Shown here: one piece after another, positions 7,129-12,828 of the stretch
Position numbering within the stretch: the stretch's first letter is position 1
How the letters are laid out: each line of letters opens with the position of its first letter
From: an uncultured Collinsella sp.
GTDB taxonomy: Bacteria; Actinomycetota; Coriobacteriia; Coriobacteriales; Coriobacteriaceae
Assembly: GCA_900757465.1 (NCBI GenBank)
Contig: CAAENY010000025.1
Coordinates: 1 to 12,929 of the forward strand
Length of the DNA: 12,929 bases
Direction: 5' to 3'
Made by a program: the position numbers and the translations under genes
Notes under the pieces: generated by a model
Seen by the model: only the letters and a program-made list of their open reading frames with translations
Told to the model about the DNA's origin: nothing
The model's database searches: none

Positions 7129-8376
7129 ATGTCAGAACAGCCACTAATTAGCGGAAGAGGCACGTGTTGGAAAGACAAGAGATCACCTAACACCTATCGC
7201 TATTATTTTTCCCTTGGGGTCAAGGACCCTAAGACAGGGCGTTACAAACGATCCCCAACTTATACGGTTCGTTGCAAGACTAAAACAGAAGCTAAGGCTG
7301 CAATGCAGGCCAAGCTGGCTGAAATCAACTCCTCTGGCACGATCACTAAAACTAAAAAGCCCACTTTGCTTGCGTCCTACTGCTGGGCCTTTCATGAAAA
7401 TAGGGACACCGAGCTTGCGCCAACGAGCTATGAAAGAGAAGCGTACGATTGCAGGCATATCGAAGACCTATTCGGTGCGTTTCAGACAATTGAGGGGCTA
7501 ACTCCCGATCTAATCGAAGAAACATATGCCGAAGCTCGTCGTACGGGAAAATACAAACCATCTGAGCTTGTACGAATCAATGCGAAACTGCGCCAGATTC
7601 TGTCGAATGCAGTCGCAAAGAGAATAATTGACCGAAACCCCTGCGCTACCGTTCATGTTCGCAGACCACGCAACAAAAGAGAATCACTGACAATCGAGCA
7701 AGTAGCTACCCTATGCACACATCTTCAACACATTGAGCTCACCGCCGAAGCTGTTGGTACGCTAGTACTAGTGTATACGGGTATGCGAAAAGGCGAGATG
7801 CTGGGCCTCGAATGGCGCGATTGGGACCCTGCCAATAAAACCTTGAAAATTGACAGGCAGTACACCAACGATCATGAACTGAGGGCACCCAAGTCACAAG
7901 AAAGCCAACGCAAAATCCCCGTTGGAGAAACCCTGGCCGAACGTCTTCAATCATGGTCAGCCATACAAAAAGAGCTCCTGGCCTCTCTGGGGCTGTCCCA
8001 GACTGGCAGCACTCCCATCATTAGCGATATTGCTGTCGAGCAAGGGGTCCCTACTGTCTGTCACATGAAGAACTACATCTTCAACCATTGGTTTCGCGAT
8101 TTCGCAGTTAGCTGCAGTCTTGGAATCTATGAGCCGAATAATTCGACTGGCGGAAAACTATATAAGGGCATCTGCCCGCATCAGCTCAGGCACTGCGTAA
8201 GCACTTTTATGCTGGCGAACGGATCGGACGTTAGAAGCGTGCAAGGTATTCTTGGCCACGCGGACCCCAATATCACGCTCAAAACGTATACAAGCCTCGT
8301 TCAACAATCAGAAATAAAAGCAGTTAAAGGCTACGAAGACTTCATCAACGCCTATATACAGAGAAGCGAGAAATAG
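7129..8376 (+). CDS. int: Tyrosine site-specific integrase
   Basis: 415 residues, full length for a phage/ICE-type tyrosine recombinase. An N-terminal arm-binding region (about 15-70, with YYFSLGVKDPKTGRYK) precedes a SAM-like core-binding domain (about 75-175) and the catalytic domain. The catalytic residues are all visible: Arg220 in TGMRKGEMLGLEW, Lys255, His351-x-x-Arg354 in CPHQLRH, His377 in LGHAD and Tyr387 in TLKTYTSL. The ATG follows CGGAG by about 8 nt. It should recombine the element with a host tRNA-Arg(CCT) gene through the core at 6892-6936. Codon use is more AT-rich than in the defence and phosphoesterase genes, indicating a different origin. Confidence 0.93.
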   Translation: MSEQPLISGRGTCWKDKRSPNTYRYYFSLGVKDPKTGRYKRSPTYTVRCKTKTEAKAAMQAKLAEINSSGTITKTKKPTLLASYCWAFHENRDTELAPTSYEREAYDCRHIEDLFGAFQTIEGLTPDLIEETYAEARRTGKYKPSELVRINAKLRQILSNAVAKRIIDRNPCATVHVRRPRNKRESLTIEQVATLCTHLQHIELTAEAVGTLVLVYTGMRKGEMLGLEWRDWDPANKTLKIDRQYTNDHELRAPKSQESQRKIPVGETLAERLQSWSAIQKELLASLGLSQTGSTPIISDIAVEQGVPTVCHMKNYIFNHWFRDFAVSCSLGIYEPNNSTGGKLYKGICPHQLRHCVSTFMLANGSDVRSVQGILGHADPNITLKTYTSLVQQSEIKAVKGYEDFINAYIQRSEK

Positions 8377-8410
8377 CATGTTTTTCATTCATCGTTTTAT
8401 TCATAATATT

Positions 8411-8428
8411 ACGGTACTATAATACCGT
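8411..8428 (+). promoter_or_regulatory. Palindromic operator overlapping a perfect -10 box
   Basis: ACGGTA and TACCGT (8411-8416, 8423-8428) form an inverted repeat around CTATAA. The stretch contains an exact TATAAT (8418-8423). The matching -35 region is poor, suggesting activator help or control by a repressor bound to the palindrome. It probably drives the excisionase-like and winged-helix genes. Either of those HTH proteins could be the ligand. Confidence 0.45.
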
Positions 8429-8520
8429 TTCCGCAGGTAGATGCTATATTTGATTGACAACTAATGAGTTTTAATACATGCTAAAGCTGTCAGATGGCTA
8501 AGCATGTAGTCATAGAAACC

Positions 8521-8572
8521 GGCCCCCCAAGTGCTTATGAACCTGGTAAGTCTTACAAGCACAGGGAGGGCC
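8521..8572 (+). promoter_or_regulatory. Structured leader upstream of the excisionase-like gene
   Basis: GGCCCCCCAAGTGCTT (8521-8536) pairs with 8557-8572 except at three positions, and the loop itself holds GTAAG-T-CTTAC (8546-8556). The hairpin ends about 9 nt before the AAAGGA ribosome binding site, so it may affect mRNA stability or translation. No known riboswitch class is recognised. Confidence 0.45.
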
Positions 8573-8594
8573 CTCATTGAAAGGATAGCTCATC

Positions 8595-8840
8595 ATGGCT
8601 ACTCCAAAGATTAGCACTCAGGCGTCCACACCGACTTTCCCCACTGGTGCCGCTCAGTGCGATCGGTTGCTCCGCGTTAACGATATCCGCGAACTCACTG
8701 GCTGGAGCGAAAACACCGCACGCAAATTCATGCGCGAGTCCGGCAAGCTCATCCAAATCCATCGCTCGAATTACATGTTTGAAAGCTCGTTTTATGAGCT
8801 TTTCAAGCAGCTTGAAGGTCGTACCGCCCACCTTGACTAG
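8595..8840 (+). CDS. Excisionase-like small HTH protein
   Basis: 81 residues. Residues 25-75 (LLRVNDIRELTGWSENTARKF, split here only for reading) form a MerR/excisionase-type helix-turn-helix followed by a short wing-like strand (IQIHRSNYMF). This is the HTH_17-type fold found in recombination directionality factors. AAAGGA lies about 9 nt upstream of the ATG. Position next to the integrase and small size suggest it promotes excision from the tRNA site, consistent with the element being found as a circle. It could instead be only a transcriptional regulator. It is followed after 9 nt by the winged-helix gene, so the two are probably one operon. Confidence 0.65.
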   Translation: MATPKISTQASTPTFPTGAAQCDRLLRVNDIRELTGWSENTARKFMRESGKLIQIHRSNYMFESSFYELFKQLEGRTAHLD

Positions 8841-8849
8841 GCGGTAAAC

Positions 8850-9236
8850 ATGAGCGAGCTACCGTCGATTTCCGACAAATTTTCCGATGATGTTACTGAG
8901 CAACGAGAGATTAGAAGGAAAATGGATAACGCGAATTTTATTTCGGTGCCCGACTGGGCGTGTTGTGCCACCACTGTCGCTGCCGAGCGCCTCATCCTCG
9001 GCCTCGTATGGAAGCTTGGAAATCCTTCCAAAAACAAACGAGCCATGGGCTTTTACGCAAAAAGCAAATGGATTGAGGAGCGCTACCACCTAAGTAAGAA
9101 CACGATCTCCCGAGCCTATGCCTCTTTGAAGAATAAGGGGTTTATTCAAAAAGCGGGTGATGGCAGCTGGATGCTTAATTACGCTGCAATCTACCGCGCC
9201 GCGATCGAAAACGCTTGGGAGCCCCCGAAATCTTAA
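8850..9236 (+). CDS. Winged-helix DNA-binding protein
   Basis: 128 residues. Residues about 69-110 (FYAKSKWIEERYHLSKNTIS, then RAYASLKNKGFIQKAGDGSW) read as a GntR/DnaD-like winged helix-turn-helix with a recognition helix and wing. An upstream helix (43-58) resembles the N-terminal part of plasmid or phage replication and regulatory proteins. No catalytic motif is visible. It follows the excisionase-like gene by 9 nt with only a weak AGGCGG site, so translation may be coupled. It may regulate the element or bind its origin; I cannot decide from sequence. After the TAA the same frame stays open for 62 more codons (to 9425), which could mean the protein was once longer. Confidence 0.65.
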   Translation: MSELPSISDKFSDDVTEQREIRRKMDNANFISVPDWACCATTVAAERLILGLVWKLGNPSKNKRAMGFYAKSKWIEERYHLSKNTISRAYASLKNKGFIQKAGDGSWMLNYAAIYRAAIENAWEPPKS

Positions 9237-9293
9237 GTCCACAGACCGACTATCGACGTGGGCTTCTGTCAAACAACCGAGTTAAAAACCACT

Positions 9294-9331
9294 GAGCAAG
9301 AATCCGCTTCAATAGAAGAGGATTCTGGCTC
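9294..9331 (-). terminator. Strong hairpin, possible minus-strand terminator
   Basis: GAGCAAGAATCC (9294-9305) pairs with 9320-9331 at 11 of 12 positions, with an inner CTTC/GAAG stem (9307-9310, 9315-9318) and an AATA loop. On the minus strand it is followed five bases later by TTTTT. On the plus strand no T-run follows. It would suit termination of leftward transcription from the 9437-9721 region. Confidence 0.5.
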
Positions 9332-9436
9332 AAATGATATCCGGCCGTTCGCGCAGCGATGTCCACCGCAATCTGGCAAGAATCGAGGACGGGGAAACCG
9401 TCATCGAGGTCGTGAAGGTCGGTAATCGCCAGGCGT

Positions 9437-9721
9437 CTACAAAAACATGCCGCGGATGTAAAATGAAGCAGGGTCGAACCGGAACAGTTCCCGGACAATT
9501 GGCGTCCGGCCAGACACTTCGATTCGACCCTTTCTCATACCTGCATCTAAAATACTCCCATAATCATTCTCGACATCTTTAACGCCCTCACCTCCTGCCA
9601 CCAGCACGTCGTAGGTGCCATTTTCAACGAATCGATATGGCCGTCCATTCATGGTCTTTAAGGCACGTGATACCATGAAAGCGTGCGGTATTTCTCCAAT
9701 CGAAAACCTGCGTGAACGCAT
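9437..9721 (-). CDS. Uncertain hypothetical protein, 94 residues
   Basis: An open frame of 94 residues contains a plausible stretch (GRPYRFVENGTYDVLVAGG). There is no convincing ribosome binding site at the ATG of 9721 or at internal ATGs. A terminator-like hairpin lies downstream in the right orientation (9294-9331), which supports leftward transcription. No domain is recognised. A plus-strand ORF (9334-9582) overlaps it, and the first 35 codons of that one look GC3-rich, so the choice of strand is open. Confidence 0.25.
   Translation of the reverse strand: MRSRRFSIGEIPHAFMVSRALKTMNGRPYRFVENGTYDVLVAGGEGVKDVENDYGSILDAGMRKGRIEVSGRTPIVRELFRFDPASFYIRGMFL
9471..9530. repeat. Multi-branched inverted-repeat cluster
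   Basis: The outer arms GGGTCGAA (9471-9478) and TTCGACCC (9523-9530) are perfect complements. They enclose GGAAC/GTTCC (9481-9485, 9487-9491) and CCGGAC/GTCCGG (9491-9496, 9504-9509). The nested layout could form a branched RNA or cruciform, as seen at replication or mobilisation origins. Confidence 0.5.
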
Positions 9722-9801
9722 GACTTGAGACGCTTTTAGAACTCACCAAGCGCAGGACAAACACAACTCAACAGCGGCCGCGTATTTGTTCCCAGCCGTA
9801 C

Positions 9802-9820
9802 GGCATGGCGGAGCCATGCC
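9802..9820 (+). promoter_or_regulatory. Perfect palindromic hairpin in the leader of the coiled-coil gene
   Basis: GGCATGGC (9802-9809) and GCCATGCC (9813-9820) form a perfect 8-bp stem with a GGA loop. It ends 11 nt before the GGAG ribosome binding site of the gene at 9845. It could be a 5'-UTR hairpin or an operator. Confidence 0.45.
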
Positions 9821-9844
9821 CATTGTTGATTGGAGTGCCGCACG

Positions 9845-10423
9845 ATGACAGACAACCCAAACGAGAGAAAAATCAGCGAGACGCCCGGCGTGAAGTCCGT
9901 CCTCGATGAGGCCGCCGAGCGGATCGAGGCGACATGGCGGGAGAAGCTGCTGCGCGAGACGGGCAACCTCATGACCGAGAACGCACTGCTCATGGCCCAG
10001 GTGGATGAATTCAGCCGCAAGCTCGTCGAGGCGACGGATCGGAACGAAAGACTTGAGGCCGACTGCAATGAGCGGATTGCCTTTATAGAGGAGAAGTTCG
10101 AACTCGATACCGCGAGCCTCGAGCTCGAGAACAACGAGCTCCACGCCGCAAGCGTCAGGTACTTCTCCCGTGCTAAGGAGCTCGACAGGCAGGTCGTTCA
10201 GCTCCACGCCGAGGCTGAAGCCATGGCCGATGAGATCGAGCGCCTGCGCGTCGAGCGTGACGCCGCGTTGAAAGCCCAAGCCGAGCTGAGCGATGCGCTC
10301 CTGGCCCAGCACGACCTGATGGCCGCGGTAGCCGCCCTCAAGGACCGCCTCGCCGCCTCCGAGCAGCGGGCAGCCGCGGCCGAGGCCAAGGTCGAGGCCA
10401 TGACCCAGATGAAGGATGAGTAG
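9845..10423 (+). CDS. Coiled-coil protein of unknown function
   Basis: 192 residues from the ATG at 9845, which has GGAG 9 nt upstream; a TTG at 9830 would add five residues but lacks a ribosome binding site. After about 15 residues the protein is one long, heavily charged Glu/Ala/Leu/Arg heptad pattern, so an extended coiled coil over almost its whole length is expected. There is no signal peptide, membrane segment or catalytic motif. Codons are strongly GC-ending, like the phosphoesterase genes. It stands alone, facing the phosphoesterase operon across a shared terminator. Possible roles include a scaffold, partition-like or anti-restriction protein, but none can be supported. Confidence 0.75.
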   Translation: MTDNPNERKISETPGVKSVLDEAAERIEATWREKLLRETGNLMTENALLMAQVDEFSRKLVEATDRNERLEADCNERIAFIEEKFELDTASLELENNELHAASVRYFSRAKELDRQVVQLHAEAEAMADEIERLRVERDAALKAQAELSDALLAQHDLMAAVAALKDRLAASEQRAAAAEAKVEAMTQMKDE

Positions 10424-10441
10424 GTCGCATAGCATCTAATT

Positions 10442-10482
10442 TTCTAGAAACCCTCTAGAGCATTTCTAGGGGGTTTCTAGAA
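10442..10482. terminator. Bidirectional terminator hairpin between convergent genes
   Basis: TTCTAGAAACCC (10442-10453) and GGGTTTCTAGAA (10471-10482) are perfect 12-bp complements around a 17-base loop that itself contains two further CTAG steps. It lies 18 nt past the coiled-coil stop and overlaps the last codons of the convergent phosphoesterase gene. T-runs are short (TTTT on the minus side). Confidence 0.65.
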
Positions 10483-11199
10483 CTGAGAACCGGGCGCAGC
10501 ACTTTCGATCGGCACGATGTCTCGATAGACCAGGCGATGCCTGTCGTCGCGCCATTCGTCGCCGTGGTAATGCCCGAAGAGCCAGATGCGATAGTCGAGC
10601 CGCCCGTCGAGCTCGCCCAGGAAAGTTTGCAGCGTATCCCCGCCGCACTCACGTCCGCGCTCGCGGCACAGCTCTCTAGCCAGGGCAGCAGGAGCCTCGT
10701 GACTCACCACGTAGTCGACCCTCCAGCCTACGCGGTTGAGCGAGGCGCGGCAGTGGTCCATCTCTTCCTCGCTCGGCATCTCCTCGGGCCACCAGCTCCT
10801 CCCCTCCTTGCGATACTGCCTGTCGTTGCTCGCGGCGCCGCCCATGGCAAGGACTGTGAACCCGTCGATATCGAACACCTCTCCGCGCATCAGGTGCAGC
10901 ACGTGCGGCCGCGCCTCATGGACGAGGCCGCCGTTCCACTCCCGCACCGGCAGTTCTGCCAGCATCCGGTGGTTCTCGTGGTTGCCGTCTACGAAACACG
11001 TGGTCCATGGTTTTGACTCAAACCAATCGAGCCAATACCTCTCAGCATTCGAGCCGTCCCAGACAAAGCCGAAGTCGCCGGCCACGATCACCGCGTCATC
11101 GCGCGTCAGGGTCCGGCCCAGCGGCCAATTTTTGAATGCAAACCGGCTGGACCCGTACTCGGCCCTGCCGTGCACGTCGCCTGTCACATAGACCGTCAT
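10477..11199 (-). CDS. Metallophosphoesterase, first paralogue
   Basis: 240 residues with all calcineurin-like motifs: GDVHG (7-11), GDFG (41-44), GNHE (72-75), SHE (166-168) and GHYH (209-212). These bind two metal ions and hydrolyse phosphoesters; the substrate may be protein phosphate, a nucleotide or nucleic-acid ends, and cannot be told here. The start at 11199 shares one base with the preceding stop (TGATG), so translation is coupled. A GTG at 11214 is possible but would lie inside the previous gene. It opens MTVYVTGD exactly like the next gene upstream and aligns along its full length, indicating a duplication. It is the last gene of the three-gene operon and lies in the cytosol (no signal peptide). 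Confidence 0.88.
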   Translation of the reverse strand: MTVYVTGDVHGRAEYGSSRFAFKNWPLGRTLTRDDAVIVAGDFGFVWDGSNAERYWLDWFESKPWTTCFVDGNHENHRMLAELPVREWNGGLVHEARPHVLHLMRGEVFDIDGFTVLAMGGAASNDRQYRKEGRSWWPEEMPSEEEMDHCRASLNRVGWRVDYVVSHEAPAALARELCRERGRECGGDTLQTFLGELDGRLDYRIWLFGHYHGDEWRDDRHRLVYRDIVPIESAAPGSQF

Positions 11200-11924
11200 C
11201 AGTACGCACCCCACGGCAGGAGTTTGTCCCCGAGTCTCACGATTCGGTCATACAGCACCGTGTGCCGTTCGTCCGGGTTGCCGTCTCGGTGAAAATGGCC
11301 GTAATACCAGTGCTTATAGTCCAGGCGGTCCTCGAGCTCATCGAGGAATCCGGTCAGCCGGTCCACATCAGGGCGTTCCCAGCCTGGGTCCGGGTAGAGC
11401 GTCGGCGAGAGCATACGCGTGGCGCAGGTATGGGTGATGACGCAGTCGACCTTCCAGCCGACCTCGTCGAGCTTTGCCCGCGCGGCATCGAATTCGCACT
11501 CATCCGGGAGCTCCTGAGGCCACCAACTGGAATACGGCACGCGGTATTCCCTGTCCACGCTCGTGGCACCGCCCATGGTGAAGATTGTCGAACCGTCGAG
11601 CTCAAAGACCTCGCCGCGCGTCAGGCGCCGAATGGGCGAGGTGTCCGACAGGCGCTGCGTCAGCCCGCCATGCCACGGCTCCATGGGGCGCTCCTCCCAG
11701 TGATCGAAGCGCTCGTGGTTGCCGTCGACGAACAGTACCGTGTAGGGGCGCGACTCCAGCCAAGCGATGTCGGCGCATTCCTCGGCAGAAAAGTCCCACG
11801 GAAAGCCAAAGTCACCGGCAACGATGAGACAGTCGTCGCTGGTAAGACTATCGCCAAGCTCCCAGTCGCGGAGCTTTTGCATGTCGAGTCCACCGTGGAT
11901 GTCGCCCGTCACATAGACCGTCAT
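11199..11924 (-). CDS. Metallophosphoesterase, second paralogue
   Basis: 241 residues from the ATG at 11924, which has AGAGGTGA upstream and overlaps the preceding stop by 4 nt; longer starts would read through the upstream gene. Motifs are GDIHG (7-11), GDFG (37-40), GNHE (68-71), THT around His165 and GHFH (209-212). It is a clear paralogue of the downstream gene (shared MTVYVTGD start, FVDGNHE, RGEVF and LDYK/R-W-GH blocks). It differs in the fourth motif, where ITHTCATRM replaces VSHEAPAAL. That region lines the active site, so the two copies may differ in substrate. No membrane segment. Confidence 0.88.
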   Translation of the reverse strand: MTVYVTGDIHGGLDMQKLRDWELGDSLTSDDCLIVAGDFGFPWDFSAEECADIAWLESRPYTVLFVDGNHERFDHWEERPMEPWHGGLTQRLSDTSPIRRLTRGEVFELDGSTIFTMGGATSVDREYRVPYSSWWPQELPDECEFDAARAKLDEVGWKVDCVITHTCATRMLSPTLYPDPGWERPDVDRLTGFLDELEDRLDYKHWYYGHFHRDGNPDERHTVLYDRIVRLGDKLLPWGAY

Positions 11925-12559
11925 CGAATCACCTCTTCCCTCTTGTACGCCGCCAGCTCGCGCTCGACCTGTCTGTCGCCGGTCCCGTTGACCCACCAGG
12001 GCCATTTCACCCGGCCGCACGGCTCGTCGACTCCGGCGAACCATTCCCTCAGCTCATCGAGGCTCACCGGGGAGTGCCCGTTGGCATCGCAACCGACGTC
12101 GTAGCGCAGAAGGCCCTGCTTGCGGTTGAACTCGTTGTACGCGCCGCCGCTGCTGTGGATGTGCCCGTGGAGGTGCCACGATCCATGGTTCATGCCCTGC
12201 CAGTCGGCCATGGGGTAATGGCTCAGGACGATCTTCTGCCCGTCGATCTTGAGCACGCAGATCGGCGGCTCCACGGTGAAGGCGCCCGTGACCGCCGGCT
12301 GGGTCCAGTCCTTGTCGTGGTTTCCCGGGACGAGGTGGATGCGCCTGCAGGCGATCTGCTTGCGCAGCCCGTAGGCGTCCTGGGCGGTCATCTTGAATGA
12401 GAAATCCCCCAGGATGTAGAGCTCGTCGTCCACGGCAACCTTGCCGTTGATGTTGTCGACGATGGCGTCGTTCATCTGCCAAATCGTCTCCCACGGGCGG
12501 TCGGTGAACTTCAGCACGTTCTCATGCCCGAAGTGGGTGTCGCTGGTAAACCAGATCAT
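11921..12559 (-). CDS. Metallophosphoesterase of a different, phage-like subfamily
   Basis: 212 residues from the ATG at 12559, which follows AAAGGAGA by 8 nt. A longer frame from a GTG at 12697 is open but would cross a terminator and a leader ORF, so it is rejected. Motifs are SDTHFGH (6-12), GDFS (51-54), GNHD (79-82), SHYP (113-116) and HGHIH (131-135). It is shorter than, and not closely similar to, the next two phosphoesterases. Such enzymes are common in phages and plasmids with uncertain substrates. It is the first gene of the operon, controlled by the attenuator at 12580-12645, and its stop overlaps the next ATG by 4 nt. Confidence 0.88.
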   Translation of the reverse strand: MIWFTSDTHFGHENVLKFTDRPWETIWQMNDAIVDNINGKVAVDDELYILGDFSFKMTAQDAYGLRKQIACRRIHLVPGNHDKDWTQPAVTGAFTVEPPICVLKIDGQKIVLSHYPMADWQGMNHGSWHLHGHIHSSGGAYNEFNRKQGLLRYDVGCDANGHSPVSLDELREWFAGVDEPCGRVKWPWWVNGTGDRQVERELAAYKREEVIR

Positions 12560-12579
12560 TTTTATGTCTCCTTTTATCG

Positions 12580-12645
12580 CTAAAAAACGTTCTCCTTCGA
12601 GGTCAGGAGACGTTTTATGAGCGACATGAGGTGCATATCCCTCAT
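12580..12645 (-). CDS. Leader peptide of a probable attenuator, 21 residues
   Basis: The ATG at 12645 has TTGGAG 8 nt upstream. The ORF of 21 codons (starts MRDMHLMSLIKRLL, ends SKENVF) stops at 12580, inside the T-run of an intrinsic terminator, 20 nt before the phosphoesterase start. A translated short ORF that ends in a terminator is the layout of ribosome-dependent transcription attenuation. In known cases this is triggered by stalled or slowed ribosomes. Confidence 0.6.
   Translation of the reverse strand: MRDMHLMSLIKRLLTSKENVF
12582..12616 (-). terminator. Intrinsic terminator in the phosphoesterase leader
   Basis: On the minus strand the arms 12616-12606 and 12595-12584 form an 11-bp stem with a single bulged base and a 10-base loop, followed by a run of T (12587-12582 read as AAAAAA on the plus strand). 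Being upstream of the operon and overlapping the leader ORF, it should act as an attenuator rather than an end-of-gene terminator. Confidence 0.75.
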
Positions 12646-12647
12646 GT
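12624..12647 (-). promoter_or_regulatory. Hairpin over the leader peptide start codon
   Basis: ACATGAGG (12624-12631) and CCTCATGT (12640-12647) are perfect 8-bp complements. The leader ATG (12645-12643) lies in the stem, so folding would hide it. It probably takes part in the attenuator switch. Confidence 0.55.
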
Positions 12648-12678
12648 TTCAAGCTCCAATCTGCCGGATTTGCCCAAC

Positions 12679-12684
12679 TATATA
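12679..12684 (-). promoter_or_regulatory. Candidate -10 box for the phosphoesterase operon
   Basis: TATATA on the minus strand within CTTATATAGT, about 33 nt before the leader ATG. The region 17 nt upstream is a poor -35, so a regulator may be needed. Confidence 0.4.
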
Positions 12685-12753
12685 AGTTTACGCCCACGCG
12701 CGAACAGGATTTGATTTTTGAAATATGGACGAATTCCTCGTCAGGAGGGTAAA

Positions 12754-12828
12754 ATGGTGCCGACGGCAGCCCAAGTTGTAGAGAGCTGGGCAGAGCCGTT
12801 GCTTAATGAAGTTGGGTCATCGTCTTAG
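12754..12828 (+). CDS. Possible 24-residue peptide convergent with the toxin-like gene
   Basis: The ATG at 12754 follows AGGAGG by 5-6 nt. The ORF of 24 codons (MVPTAAQVVESWAEPLLNEV, then GSSS) ends at 12828, overlapping the last bases of the toxin-like gene (12825) on the opposite strand. It is acidic and probably helical. A real short peptide is possible given the ribosome binding site, but the length gives little evidence. Confidence 0.3.
   Translation: MVPTAAQVVESWAEPLLNEVGSSS

Larger units (their letters stand above)
9237..9844. other. Hairpin-rich 608-bp interval without a confident gene
   Basis: It contains a 38-nt hairpin (9294-9331), a nested inverted-repeat cluster (9471-9530), a palindromic leader hairpin (9802-9820) and two overlapping opposite-strand ORFs, of which at most one is real. 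The density of structure beside a DNA-binding gene makes this a candidate for a replication or transfer origin. Confidence 0.45.

Noticed and set aside
9334..9582. Plus-strand 82-codon ORF after the winged-helix gene
   Set aside because: The first 35 codons look coding but the rest does not; its ribosome binding site is weak and it overlaps an opposite-strand candidate. It may be a fragment, so it is not called as a gene.
463..9820. CRISPR array
   Set aside because: Repeats found are inverted or dispersed short motifs; there is no regular repeat-spacer spacing and no cas gene.
11136..12104. 322-codon plus-strand frame antisense to the phosphoesterases
   Set aside because: The minus strand encodes intact metallophosphoesterases; this frame has low complexity and no motif.
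12560..12697. N-terminal extension of the first phosphoesterase from a GTG at 12697
   Set aside because: It would span an intrinsic terminator and a leader ORF, and the ATG at 12559 has a strong ribosome binding site directly before the SDTHFGH motif.
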